Notes under the pieces: generated by a model
Database searches by the model: none
What the model was told of the DNA's origin: nothing
Seen by the model: the letters and a program-made list of their open reading frames with translations, nothing else
Program-made: the position numbers and the translations under genes
Shown here: in pieces, positions 16,047 to 24,075 of the stretch
Numbering within the stretch: position 1 is the first letter of the stretch
Layout: every line of letters starts with the position of its first letter
NCBI RefSeq assembly: GCF_003946115.1
Contig: NZ_RHOH01000003.1
Span: 62,001 to 126,000, forward strand
Origin: Lacticaseibacillus daqingensis
GTDB taxonomy: Bacteria > Bacillota > Bacilli > Lactobacillales > Lactobacillaceae
Reading direction: 5' to 3'
Length of the DNA stretch: 64,000 nt

Positions 16047-16216
16047 GGCTGAGACAAAATGCGGTTTTAGCCCAGAGTATAAGCAAGCAACCCCGCGAAA
16101 CCCGAACTTAGGTTTTGTGGGGTTGCTTGCTTATACGGCCAGGGCGTCGCATTTTGACTCGTACTATTCCGTAATAGTCGTGATTCATTCTTGGGCCGTT
16201 AATTATGTCTCGGCCC
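16047..16216 (+). repeat. Structured intergenic repeat, long-hairpin type, copy 1
   Basis: This 170-bp element has near-perfect ends (GGCTGAGACA at 16047-16056, TGTCTCGGCC at 16207-16216). Inside, GAGACAAAATGCG (16051-16063) pairs with 16148-16160 (12 of 13). A perfect 18-bp stem (16077-16094 with 16119-16136) carries an apical AAACC/GGTTT hairpin with loop CGAACTTA (16098-16115). The last 60 bases are strongly conserved with the copy at 20318-20535. It occupies the whole gap between a small gene and the convergent EamA transporter, so it may also act as a terminator. Confidence 0.8.
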
Positions 16217-16236
16217 CTTCACTTTTTTCAATCGCG

Positions 16237-17133
16237 CTATGGGGCCTTGGGGGCCGTCATCGCCATGATCACCACCGTCGCAATGATCACCACCCCACCG
16301 ACCAGCTCCGCCCCACTGAGGTGAAAGCCCATGAACACCACTGCCGTCAGCGTCGCCGCCAGCGGCTCAAAGGCGTCCAGCAGACTCGCCGCGGTGGCCG
16401 TGATGAACTGCAGGCTGGCCAGGTACACGAGGTATGCCACAATTGTCCCACCGATCACCACGAAGGCGTAACAGCCCCACCCAGTGGCATCCATTTGCGG
16501 AAAATCCTGCCACACCGGTGCTTTGATGCTGACTAAGAGGCCTCCGATCAGCTGGGCCCAGGCGCTGATGACCAGTGGCGAATACCGCGTCAACAAGTCT
16601 GCGGGCAACAACGTGTACAGCGCAGCCGCCAGTGCGGCCAGCAATCCCCAAAACAGGGCCTGTGGACTGATGGCCAGCTGCGTCAGGTGCCCCTTGGTCA
16701 CCACCATCAGGGTGCCAAACATCGCCAAGGCGATAATGGCGACATCTAGCCGCCGCGGCAGCGTGCGCGTCATCACCGCCAGGATCACCAACACCACCAC
16801 CGGTGATAGGTACTGCAAGATCGTGGCCGTCGGGGCATTGGCCACTGCCACTGCTTTGAAGTAGACGTACTGCATCGCGATCATGCCAAACAAAATGAAC
16901 GCCACGAGTTGCAGCGCGTCGCGGCGGTTGCGCCACGGCGCCCACAGCGCTTGCGGCGTCCGAAACGCCGCATACGCCAGGGTCACCACCCCGGCGATGA
17001 CCATTTTGGAACCGATCAGCCACGATACCGACACGCCTTGCGCAAACATCACTTCGCTGGCCGGCCCCGCGATCCCCCATAGACTTGACCCCAGGATCGC
17101 AAGCGCGATTCCCAGCCACCGTTTGTGTTGCAT
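16237..17133 (-). CDS. EamA/DMT-family transporter
   Basis: The protein is 298 residues from ATG 17133, which follows GGAGG; a longer frame start at 17178 is rejected. Ten hydrophobic helices are arranged as two EamA repeats (about 5-140 and 150-290), each beginning with a G/W-rich helix such as ILGSSLWGIAGPASEV and ALFWGLLAALAAALYTLLP. Members export or import metabolites such as amino acids; the substrate is unknown. It lies 22 bases downstream of the tag gene on the same strand and is probably co-transcribed. Confidence 0.85.
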   Translation of the reverse strand: MQHKRWLGIALAILGSSLWGIAGPASEVMFAQGVSVSWLIGSKMVIAGVVTLAYAAFRTPQALWAPWRNRRDALQLVAFILFGMIAMQYVYFKAVAVANAPTATILQYLSPVVVLVILAVMTRTLPRRLDVAIIALAMFGTLMVVTKGHLTQLAISPQALFWGLLAALAAALYTLLPADLLTRYSPLVISAWAQLIGGLLVSIKAPVWQDFPQMDATGWGCYAFVVIGGTIVAYLVYLASLQFITATAASLLDAFEPLAATLTAVVFMGFHLSGAELVGGVVIIATVVIMAMTAPKAP

Positions 17134-17155
17134 GACGCCTCCTATTGGTTGTTCA

Positions 17156-17701
17156 TCAGTCGTGTGCAAGGTGGTCATCGATCACCCCCGCGCCTTGCAG
17201 GAAGCTGTACGCGCTGACCGGCCCGATCATCGTGATGCCGTGTTGCTTCATATCCTTTGCCACGCGGGCCGACAGCTCGGTTTGGGCCGGGATCGCCGCC
17301 GCCGACTTGGGCCGGTTGACCAGCTGCGCGCCGGCCGTGAACTGCCAAACATACGCATCAAAGCTGCCGAAGTCGGCTTGGATCTGCTGAATGGCGCGCG
17401 CATTCGTGACGATCGACGTCAGCTTGCGCCGATTGCGAATCAACCGCGCGTCTTGCATCAGTGGTTCCAGGTCCGCCGGGGTCATCCGTGCCACCTGATC
17501 GAGGTCAAAATTGTGAAAGGCTTCATTAAATGCGGCCCGCTTCAACAAGACCAGCTCCCAGTTCAGGCCGATCTGTAGGCTTTCCAGCGCCAGCAGTTCA
17601 AACAACGCGCGGTCATCATGTTTGGGCACGCCCCACTCGTGGTCATGATACGCTTTGAGAATGGGGCTTTTGTTCCCCCACCACGTCTCATCTTTTGCCA
17701 T
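17156..17701 (-). CDS. tag: DNA-3-methyladenine glycosylase I
   Basis: This 181-residue base-excision repair enzyme releases 3-methyladenine from alkylated DNA. Clear family segments are YHDHEWGVPKHDD (18-30), LFELLALESLQIGLNW (35-50, with the catalytic-region glutamate) and MQDARLIRNRRKL (about 82-95). The zinc-binding cysteines of the E. coli enzyme, near the N- and C-termini, are not present: the N-terminus is MAKDETWWG and the C-terminus ends DDHLAHD. Either this branch lacks the zinc snap or uses other ligands. It lies upstream of the EamA gene. Confidence 0.9.
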   Translation of the reverse strand: MAKDETWWGNKSPILKAYHDHEWGVPKHDDRALFELLALESLQIGLNWELVLLKRAAFNEAFHNFDLDQVARMTPADLEPLMQDARLIRNRRKLTSIVTNARAIQQIQADFGSFDAYVWQFTAGAQLVNRPKSAAAIPAQTELSARVAKDMKQHGITMIGPVSAYSFLQGAGVIDDHLAHD

Positions 17702-17798
17702 TTGATCGCCTCCTCAGCCTTAGATTACGCCGAAAGCGGTAAAACACCCGCACAATGCTGGGCACCGTCAGGATAAAGGGCCAGTTTTTCCTAGAGCC

Positions 17799-17824
17799 GC
17801 TAAGTGCGCTTTGCTTCGCTCTGG
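17799..17824 (-). repeat. 26-bp fragment of the structured repeat
   Basis: GCTAAGTGCGCTTTGCTTCG and the following CTCTGG are identical to 7457-7482. In both places a minus-strand terminator with an ACAAAAA-complement tail lies directly beside it. Degenerate relatives flank the element at 59016-59169. Confidence 0.7.
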
Positions 17825-17833
17825 AACACAAAA

Positions 17834-17858
17834 ATGGTCCGCTTCGTGAGCAGACCAC
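17834..17858 (-). terminator. Intrinsic terminator after usp gene
   Basis: Minus strand: TGGTC.GCT / AGC.GGACCA stem with a 4-base loop, then TTTTTG, just past the stop of the universal stress gene. Confidence 0.8.
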
Positions 17859-17867
17859 TTGATGCGT

Positions 17868-18317
17868 TTAGGCTTCGGTCTTGACGATCAGCACATCGCA
17901 CGGGGCGGTCCGGTTCACGTATTCGGTCACGGAGCCGACCAAGACGCGCTCCATCGCATTGAGGCCCGTGGCCCCGATGATAATGAGATCGGTGTGGTGG
18001 TCATGCGGAAAATCGGTGGCGACAACGGTCTTCGGGTTGCCGAAGCGCACGTGGATGGCGACATCGGTCAACCCAGCGGTTTTCGCCCGCTCGGCCAAAG
18101 TGTCCAGGTACTTCTCGGCGTCCTGGGTCAGCTGGTAGATCGCATCGCCGGAAATCATGCCACCGTAGCCACCGATGAACTGCTTGGTGTCGAGGACATT
18201 CAAGATATCGAGGTGCGCGTGATTCGCCTCCGCGACTTTGACCGCCTTGCGAAAGGCAAGCTCAGCCTCATCGGAACCATCGACTGGCACCAGTAGCGTA
18301 TTGTATTCCTGGTCCAT
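17868..18317 (-). CDS. Universal stress protein, ATP-binding type
   Basis: The protein is 149 residues from ATG 18317, after AAGGATG. The single UspA domain starts NTLLVPVDGSDEAELAFRKAV and contains the ATP-binding motif G-x2-G-x9-G-S intact (GATGLNAMERVLVGSV, about 118-133), followed by VNRTAPCDVLIVK. Such proteins bind ATP and accumulate under starvation or stress; a specific role is unknown. It is a paralogue of the gene at 57116, which has the same length but a degenerate nucleotide motif. It is divergent from the XRE regulator at 18593. Confidence 0.9.
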   Translation of the reverse strand: MDQEYNTLLVPVDGSDEAELAFRKAVKVAEANHAHLDILNVLDTKQFIGGYGGMISGDAIYQLTQDAEKYLDTLAERAKTAGLTDVAIHVRFGNPKTVVATDFPHDHHTDLIIIGATGLNAMERVLVGSVTEYVNRTAPCDVLIVKTEA

Positions 18318-18592
18318 ATGATCACATCCTTGTCTGAATACCTTAAGCGTACCGCCGTGGGGACAGAAAGGCAAGCATTGGCCGACCTGAGCGGCAACCC
18401 CGGCGAGGATTGTTTTTACCCTGAAAAAGGGGGTTCAAGTGACGCTAATTATGATTTTTTTGTGAAGTTCAGATAATGATGCTAATAAATGCCAATCCAT
18501 TCATTGCATTTCATTCCTGATAACGCTACATTAATAGGTGAACCGAATCATCATTCGTGCTCGCATCCTAAAGAATCGTGGTGAAAAATTTT

Positions 18593-18991
18593 ATGACAGA
18601 AACAGTTGGCAGCGCCTTACGGCAAATCCGTAAGGGCCGTGGCGAATCGATCGTTGAAGTCGCTAAGGCCACCCACACTTCCCCGGCAAGCTTTACTAAG
18701 TGGGAGAACGACCAGACCATCCCAAGTGAGCGGAGTATCCGCAAGCTGGCAGAGTACTACAACACGGACCCGATCAACATCCTGGCACTCGCTTATCCCG
18801 ATAAGTACGCCAGCCAAAAAGAGGCACAGGTCGACCTGAGTGACCGCAACGTCATCCGCGTTGAGGACCTTTTGAGCGACAAGTGCGTGTTGACTTACAA
18901 CAATGACGTCTTGGCCCAAAGCAAAAAGGACCTGGTCGCCTCATTCACAGCCGGTTTGATTATCGGAAGCACCGCTTCAACCGAGGAATAA
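18593..18991 (+). CDS. XRE-family helix-turn-helix regulator
   Basis: The protein is 132 residues if started at ATG 18593; in-frame GTG codons at 18578 and 18581 are alternatives. The N-terminal half is an XRE/Cro helix-turn-helix (GSALRQIRKGRGESIVEVAK ... SPASFTKWENDQTIPSERSIRKLAEYY). The C-terminal half has no recognised domain and ends in a hydrophobic stretch (DLVASFTAGLIIGSTAS). The AT-rich 200 bases upstream hold its promoter region, shared with the usp gene. Targets are unknown. Confidence 0.82.
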   Translation: MTETVGSALRQIRKGRGESIVEVAKATHTSPASFTKWENDQTIPSERSIRKLAEYYNTDPINILALAYPDKYASQKEAQVDLSDRNVIRVEDLLSDKCVLTYNNDVLAQSKKDLVASFTAGLIIGSTASTEE

Positions 18992-19012
18992 CCGTCTGCA
19001 CCATCATGAGAG

Positions 19013-19035
19013 GCCGGGCCAACGCTCGGCTTTTT
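19013..19035 (+). terminator. Intrinsic terminator after XRE gene
   Basis: Stem GCCGGGC/GCTCGGC (one G-U pair), 4-base loop, then TTTTTG. The next gene's ribosome site starts about 15 bases later. Confidence 0.8.
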
Positions 19036-19063
19036 GTTTGCTTCCCCTAAAGGAGGACCCCCG

Positions 19064-19849
19064 GTGACCCCAATTTTATTAGATATTCACCACGGCTTCA
19101 ACTTTCGCGACTTGGGTGGTTATGCCACCACGACCGGGCAGCGCGTCAAGCCGGGCCGCCTGATTCGGGCCGGCCGGTTGAACGAGCTGTCCGAACACGA
19201 TCTGCAGACGCTCACGGACTACGGCCTGGCGATCGATGTCGACTTTCGCTCGCCGCAAGAGCGGACGGAGGCGCCTGACCGCCTGCCGGCTGGCGTCGAC
19301 TACCAGTTCGCGCCAGTGTTTCCAACAGATGAAACGCAGGTGTCCAAGAAAACCACTGAGCTGCGCGCAAATTTTGCCACCGATCCGGCGGCCGGTTTTC
19401 AGCACATGGTCAACATGTACGCGAACTTGGTCGTCCAGGCCAGCGCGCATCAAGCCTACCGCCACTTCTTTGACCTGCTGCTAGCCAACGCCACCCCGGG
19501 TGCCTTGCTGTTTCACTGCACCGCCGGCAAGGATCGCACCGGTATGGGGGCCGTTTTTCTGCTGACGGCGCTCGGGGTCGATGCCCCCACCGTTCGCGCC
19601 GATTACTTGGCCTCAAACGCGCTACTGACAGTTCCGCGTCAGCGAACCGCAGCCAAAATCCGCGCCACCGGCGGCAGTGACGCCTTGCTCGCCTCTACCA
19701 AAGCTCTGGGCTCGGTGGACGCCGCGTACCTTGACGCCGCGCTGACTACCATCACCCACACCTACGGCAGCCTGGCTGCGTACCTCACCGATGTGCTGGG
19801 CGTGACCGCCGCGCAAACGCGCGAGTTGCGCCAGCTGTACCTCGAATGA
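19064..19849 (+). CDS. Tyrosine-protein phosphatase (bacterial dual-specificity type)
   Basis: The protein is 261 residues from GTG 19064, which follows AAAGGAGG. The family signature N(F)RDLGGY near residue 15 and the phosphatase P-loop HCTAGKDRTG (catalytic Cys at about 152) place it with the lipid/protein tyrosine phosphatases related to Mycobacterium PtpB and Listeria LipA. It is cytoplasmic by sequence, with no signal peptide. Substrates could be phosphotyrosine proteins or phosphoinositides. It is preceded by a terminator, so it has its own transcript or depends on read-through. Confidence 0.88.
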   Translation: MTPILLDIHHGFNFRDLGGYATTTGQRVKPGRLIRAGRLNELSEHDLQTLTDYGLAIDVDFRSPQERTEAPDRLPAGVDYQFAPVFPTDETQVSKKTTELRANFATDPAAGFQHMVNMYANLVVQASAHQAYRHFFDLLLANATPGALLFHCTAGKDRTGMGAVFLLTALGVDAPTVRADYLASNALLTVPRQRTAAKIRATGGSDALLASTKALGSVDAAYLDAALTTITHTYGSLAAYLTDVLGVTAAQTRELRQLYLE

Positions 19850-19905
19850 GCATCCCGGCGCGAAAGCGCGTATAATTGAGTTAGCAAACAAAGGGAGGGA
19901 TACGC

Positions 19906-20271
19906 ATGAAACTATACCAAGGCTTGACGCAAGTTCACGTCAATGACGCGCTCGCAGACGACGCACCCGACTTCAAGATCACGACGGAACTGACGAAACC
20001 GCTGAACTTCACCCCATCACTGCTTTATCACTACATCGACGCGGTGTTGCAACCCGGCAGTCGCCACGATCAAAACAATCTCTTGTACGTCACCGACCCT
20101 GCCTTTATCGGTGAAAATTTTGACTTCAGCAGCATTGAAGAGACCCACGTCCTCAAAGACTTCGAGGAAAAAATGGCCTTTGCGCGCCGCTTAGTCGCCG
20201 ACTTGAACCGGCACATCGCCGTGAACATCGACCTGACCAAGCACGAGTTCCAGCTGTTGTTTGTGGACTAA
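19906..20271 (+). CDS. Hypothetical protein (121 aa)
   Basis: It starts MKLYQGLTQVHVND after AAAGGGAGG, with a TATAAT box at about 19871-19876. The protein is acidic and soluble with mixed helix and strand and no domain I recognise. Notable features are the tryptophan-free composition and a C-terminus ending FQLLFVD. A structured repeat element lies 46 bases past the stop and may terminate transcription. Confidence 0.7.
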   Translation: MKLYQGLTQVHVNDALADDAPDFKITTELTKPLNFTPSLLYHYIDAVLQPGSRHDQNNLLYVTDPAFIGENFDFSSIEETHVLKDFEEKMAFARRLVADLNRHIAVNIDLTKHEFQLLFVD

Positions 20272-20317
20272 GTGAACGATCGGCGCCTTTGAGGCCGTCA
20301 CGCTGCTGGCCGATTGA

Positions 20318-20535
20318 GACTGAGACAAAAAGCGGTTTTAGCCCAGAGTATAAGCATGGCCTCCTGTAAAACCTGCACTTAGGTTTTACAGGAGGCCACG
20401 CTTATACGGCTTGCTCTGCTCGTTCGAACATAGTGAGCTACGAGCAGACATGCGGTAGAACGGGCGTCGCTTTTTGTGTCGTACTGTCCTGGAATCGTCG
20501 TGGTTCATTCTTGAGCCGTTAATGATGTCGCAGCC
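20318..20535 (+). repeat. Structured intergenic repeat, long-hairpin type, copy 2
   Basis: This is a 218-bp relative of the element at 16047-16216. GTATAAGC/GCTTATAC (20348-20355, 20400-20407) is the conserved base of the main stem. The inner 17-bp perfect stem (20358-20374 with 20381-20397) differs almost completely in sequence from copy 1, yet both are fully paired. The loop GCACTT sits in the common context CCTGCACTTAGG. An extra 8-bp hairpin TCTGCTCG/CGAGCAGA (20415-20422, 20441-20448) is present only here. The 3' part, from TCGTACT to GAGCCGTTAAT, is conserved between copies. Confidence 0.8.
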
Positions 20536-20552
20536 CCTTTGAATCCAGTTCG

Positions 20553-21098
20553 TCAGGCCCGTTGGCGGTGCGTCGCACGCACCACCGGCATCGCCACCGC
20601 CACCGCTAGGGCGGCCTTGAGCGCATCCCCCGGCAGGTACACGAGCACGCCTAGGGCACTGGCCGCCAGCGGCACCTGGGTGCTCACCGCCAGCCACAGC
20701 GCCCCCAGCACGTTCGGTAGTAACACCGCGCCCAGCCCCATGGCCACACTCAGGCTAAGCCAGCGCGGTCCACGCGCCAATCCGGCCCGCACCCCGGCCA
20801 CCGCTAAGGGGGTCAGCAACCAGCCGAACATGAAGCCGGCGGTTGGCCCGAGAAAAAGCGCTGCGCCACCGCGGCCCCCGGACAGCACCGGCAGGCCCAC
20901 GGCGGCCAGGCCGAGCAGCAGGCCGATGGTGGCCGTCGCCGGGCGCACCGGCAGGACTAAAGTGACCAGCATCACGGCAAAATTTTGCAAGACGATCGGC
21001 ACTGGTAAAAAGCCCACCGTCAGCGGCGGCATGGCCGCCAGCAGAAGCAACAGCGCCAGCATCAACGCCATGCGCGTCAGGATCGAAGTTCGTGTCAT
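20553..21098 (-). CDS. bioY: Biotin transporter substrate-binding subunit BioY (ECF S component)
   Basis: The protein is 181 residues from ATG 21098, which follows AAAGGAG. Six hydrophobic helices and the family pattern (PVPIVLQNFAVMLVTLVLPVR; GLPVLSGGRGGAALFLGPTAGFMFGWLLTP) identify BioY, the membrane subunit that captures biotin and works with the shared energy-coupling module EcfA/A'/T encoded elsewhere. The LGPTAGFMFG motif is particularly diagnostic. It is monocistronic, and no BirA site could be recognised upstream. Confidence 0.9.
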   Translation of the reverse strand: MTRTSILTRMALMLALLLLLAAMPPLTVGFLPVPIVLQNFAVMLVTLVLPVRPATATIGLLLGLAAVGLPVLSGGRGGAALFLGPTAGFMFGWLLTPLAVAGVRAGLARGPRWLSLSVAMGLGAVLLPNVLGALWLAVSTQVPLAASALGVLVYLPGDALKAALAVAVAMPVVRATHRQRA

Positions 21099-21326
21099 TG
21101 GTGACTCCTTTCTTAGCCAAAGCAACGTGGTGCATGCGCCAATAGTCAGGCTTGAGGCGCGCTTACGGCGTTAGCCGAGACCTGCGCCAAGTGACGCCGT
21201 GGCGCTCAGCAACGCAAACGGTTCTTCGGCAGTCTACCACAGGTGCGTGGGCCGCGCCAAGCACCACCCGCCCTACCGCTTGCCCCACCAAGAATGCTAT
21301 AATGTTTGCCGAAAGGGCGTGACACC

Positions 21327-21893
21327 ATGGACACTTACCCCAAAATGCGTGAAGGCAAAACGCCGCTGCCGACCAGCACGGGAGGCACCCAGCCGCTGTG
21401 GCAGGCACTGGCCGCCAAAGCCCCTAAGCTGAGCGGCCTGCGCGTGCTTGCACTGCACGCCGGTGATGGCTGGTTCTGCCGCTACGCCGTTAATCAAGGC
21501 GCCATCGCGGTCCTAGGCGTCGATCATGACGCGGCTGCCGTCAGCGCCGCGCGCGAGTTGGCAAGCTCCGATCGGCTACGCTACCGCATCATGCCGGACG
21601 ACCGCTTGAACCTGTTGACCGGGCCCTACGACCTGATCCTAGGCACCTTCGACCTGCGCCACGATGACTTGCGCCGCATGACCCACCAGCTGAGCAAACT
21701 CCTGCGACCGGGCGGCCAACTGATTGCCGCGGTGGCCACCCCGCTACCGGGGCAGGCCGATGCGACTGGGCTGCAGATCAAAGATATTTTCACCAGTCGG
21801 CTCTCCATCGAACAGCTTTACCAGGTTTCCGACACACGCCTGAGCGCCAGCGCCCAGGTGCACTTCATCCTCGGGAGCCGCGTGCGCCATTAA
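21327..21893 (+). CDS. Class I SAM-dependent methyltransferase
   Basis: The protein is 188 residues from ATG 21327. The Rossmann-type methyltransferase fold shows motif I in the variant LALHAGDGWFCRYAV (about 44-58), an acidic residue at the end of strand 2 (GVDHD), the motif IV region YDLILGTFDLR, and LLRPGGQLIAAV as the post-IV strand. This pattern fits small-molecule methyltransferases, but the substrate cannot be assigned. It has no operon partner; it ends at a terminator shared with the convergent membrane protein. Confidence 0.8.
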   Translation: MDTYPKMREGKTPLPTSTGGTQPLWQALAAKAPKLSGLRVLALHAGDGWFCRYAVNQGAIAVLGVDHDAAAVSAARELASSDRLRYRIMPDDRLNLLTGPYDLILGTFDLRHDDLRRMTHQLSKLLRPGGQLIAAVATPLPGQADATGLQIKDIFTSRLSIEQLYQVSDTRLSASAQVHFILGSRVRH

Positions 21894-21896
21894 GCC

Positions 21897-21936
21897 TAAA
21901 AATCCGGGTCAACGTCAAGCGTTGGCTCGGATTTTG
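21897..21936. terminator. Bidirectional terminator
   Basis: A 16-bp stem (AAAATCCGGGTCAACG / CGTTGGCTCGGATTTT with G-U pairs) lies between the convergent methyltransferase and membrane-protein genes. Confidence 0.82.
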
Positions 21937-21938
21937 CG

Positions 21939-22784
21939 TTACAGCTCATTGTCTTCAGCCATTTTCACCATCGTCACGATCAGGTAGATCACCAGATACA
22001 GCACAAACAGTGCGTAGATGGTGACCAAAAAGCCGCCGTGCGACGGCCCGAACGCGTCCGCACTGCGGCGCCACGACACCGCGCTGGACCCGGCCCACAT
22101 AAGCGCCACCGCCACCGTGTTCAGCGACTTCACGTGCGTGCGCCAGGCCAGCCAGAACCAGGCGATGGCCGCCACTACGGTCAGCCCACCCATGAGCCAG
22201 ACGTCTTGCGGCCACGGTAGCGCCCACTGCCCCACTGTCAGTGGCCACCGCACCAGCGCCGCCAGCCCCAGCACCCACAAGGCAAGCACGCCGACCAGCG
22301 CGCACCGACTGCCCCAGCGTTGGGTGCGGGTCCCAAAGGGCAGCTGCTGCAAGGCGTGCACCACGCCCCAGCACCCGGCCGCCGTCAGCGCAACGGCCCC
22401 CAACATCAATTCGGCGTTCAGCGTCATGACGGCCCCAAGCGGTGCCTGCACCACCATCGCCAGCAGCAGGCCGGTCACCACGACCAACCCGGCAAGTGTC
22501 CCACGTGGCCCGTAGCCCACGGCGGGTAGCTGCGCCAGCACCGCGTTAGCCATCGCGCGCGGCGCCTGACCGAACACGGTCACCGCAGTCAGCCCGTCTC
22601 GTTCAGCGGCCAACAGGTCCGTGCCCATCGCCATCAGTTGCGTGTTCATCGCGGCGCGGTCATGCAGCCACCCTTGCAGCCACATCGCCATGCGCAGCTG
22701 CTCGAACCACCGCCGGTCCGCCGGGGTCAGCTGGCGGATCAGTGCGTCCAGCTGCCGCTCCCCCTTAGTCGTTTGCCCCATCAT
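21939..22784 (-). CDS. PadR-associated membrane protein (HAAS-like N-terminus)
   Basis: The protein is 281 residues. The cytoplasmic N-terminal part (about 1-85; LDALIRQLTPADRRWFEQLR) is helical and resembles the HAAS signalling domain found beside PadR regulators. About six to seven membrane helices follow (from LAGLVVVTGLLLAMVV). The gene overlaps the end of the PadR gene by 20 bases, so the two are co-transcribed and translationally coupled. PadR-HAAS pairs usually regulate membrane-stress or export functions; the specific role is unknown. Confidence 0.75.
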   Translation of the reverse strand: MMGQTTKGERQLDALIRQLTPADRRWFEQLRMAMWLQGWLHDRAAMNTQLMAMGTDLLAAERDGLTAVTVFGQAPRAMANAVLAQLPAVGYGPRGTLAGLVVVTGLLLAMVVQAPLGAVMTLNAELMLGAVALTAAGCWGVVHALQQLPFGTRTQRWGSRCALVGVLALWVLGLAALVRWPLTVGQWALPWPQDVWLMGGLTVVAAIAWFWLAWRTHVKSLNTVAVALMWAGSSAVSWRRSADAFGPSHGGFLVTIYALFVLYLVIYLIVTMVKMAEDNEL

Positions 22785-23112
22785 CTTGCCCCTCCTGCGG
22801 TGCCAGCACCGCCGCGACCTGACTGCCTAACTGCGCCCATTGTTGCTCAAACTCCCGCAGCGTCCCCTGCCCCTGCGGTGTCAGATGAAAATACCGCCGC
22901 GCGGGCCCATCGGCCGATGGGATCAGCCGGCCGACCAGGTCGCCTTGCTTCTCCAGCTTGGCCAAAAGCGGGTACAGAGTGCCCCCGACCACGCTGGTGA
23001 ACCCGTAATCGTGGAGTGCCTGCATCAGCTCATAGCCGTAGCTCTCCTGGCGCGCCAGGATGGCAAGCACGCAGCCCTCCAGCACCCCTTTTAGTAATTG
23101 CGTCTGTGCCAT
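22765..23112 (-). CDS. PadR-family transcriptional regulator
   Basis: This 115-residue winged-helix regulator has the PadR signature LLKGVLEGCVLAILARQESYGYELMQAL (5-32) and the wing GGTLYPLLAKLEKQGDL. The upstream region on the minus strand has a broken dyad of TAGTTAG and CTACT type typical of PadR operators, suggesting autorepression. It is first in a two-gene unit with the membrane protein at 21939. PadR proteins respond to phenolic acids, antibiotics or cell-wall stress; the ligand is unknown here. Confidence 0.9.
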   Translation of the reverse strand: MAQTQLLKGVLEGCVLAILARQESYGYELMQALHDYGFTSVVGGTLYPLLAKLEKQGDLVGRLIPSADGPARRYFHLTPQGQGTLREFEQQWAQLGSQVAAVLAPQEGQDDGAND

Positions 23113-23178
23113 GGGCTCCTCCTAGTTAGTTTTACTATCTACTCGAAGTATCGCGCGGCCACTAGGGTTTGTCAACCC

Positions 23179-23910
23179 CTAAGCGCGCGGCATCGCCTGG
23201 GCGAAGGCGGCCGCGGAACGGCCCGTCACCGCGAACACGACCGTGGCGAACGCGCCCCTGAACTCCGCGCGACGCAGCTGGCGGGCAAAGCATTCGGCCA
23301 CCGGTGCCACCGGATTGCCAAACGCGCCGGTGCCGTACGCCCCGAGGATCAAGTGACGCACGCCATGCGCCTTGAACGCGCGCAGGGTCTGGTTGATCTG
23401 CGCCTCGATCGCTGCCAGCGCCTGCGTTTCCGGCAGGTTCATGAACTGACGGCGATTGGGGTCGGCGATGGTCACGACGTCGAGGTAGTGGGCAACAAGC
23501 GGCGCCCCCATCGCGTTCAGCACCTGCCGGCAGTGGGCGGTGTAGAGCAGCTGCGCGGTCAGCCCGTTGTAATCACGCGCCGCCTGGTTTTGCGCGTAGT
23601 AACTGCCGGCAAACTGCCGCAGCTCGGGCAACAGGTACGTACACTTGGCGATACTCTGCTCCTGCGCGACGATGCCGAACTCGACGCCACCACCCGGGGT
23701 GATGGGACTGGCAAAGTTCATCACCCCAGCGGGTGCTGGCGTCTGCGCCATCACCGCCACCACATCGGCGGCCACCACCCGCCAGGTGACCGGGTCAGCG
23801 CCCACCGGCGGGGTCTCGGGCAACAGGGTGCGCTGCCAGTGCGTGCGCGGGCGGTCCGGGTCCGCCTCATACGCCGCCAAACTGTGCTGTAACATCGCGA
23901 CTTGATCCAT
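23179..23910 (-). CDS. PARG-like protein (TIGR02452 / microbial poly(ADP-ribose) glycohydrolase family)
   Basis: The protein is 243 residues from ATG 23910, after GGAGGTGATC; a longer frame has no matching ribosome site. The macrodomain-like fold of this family is recognised from NFASPITPGGGVEFGIVAQEQ (about 85-105) and ILGAYGTGAFGNP near the C-terminal third. Relatives remove ADP-ribose from proteins. The family signature is GGG-x6-8-QEE, where the second glutamate is catalytic; here it reads QEQ. This suggests an altered or lost hydrolase activity, perhaps ADP-ribose binding only. It is monocistronic and divergent from the CorC-type gene. Confidence 0.82.
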   Translation of the reverse strand: MDQVAMLQHSLAAYEADPDRPRTHWQRTLLPETPPVGADPVTWRVVAADVVAVMAQTPAPAGVMNFASPITPGGGVEFGIVAQEQSIAKCTYLLPELRQFAGSYYAQNQAARDYNGLTAQLLYTAHCRQVLNAMGAPLVAHYLDVVTIADPNRRQFMNLPETQALAAIEAQINQTLRAFKAHGVRHLILGAYGTGAFGNPVAPVAECFARQLRRAEFRGAFATVVFAVTGRSAAAFAQAMPRA

Positions 23911-24075
23911 TTTGATCACCTCCGTAGCCATTGTACCCCGCCGGCCCAGACAGGCGCTGACCAGGCGACCAAAAAGTGCGGCGCAGGCGTGACAAGTTGC
24001 GCGGTTTTCACCCATTGCCCCGGCAACAATGCTAGAATAGTCACAAATACACTGTTGAAATGGGGAATACACAAT

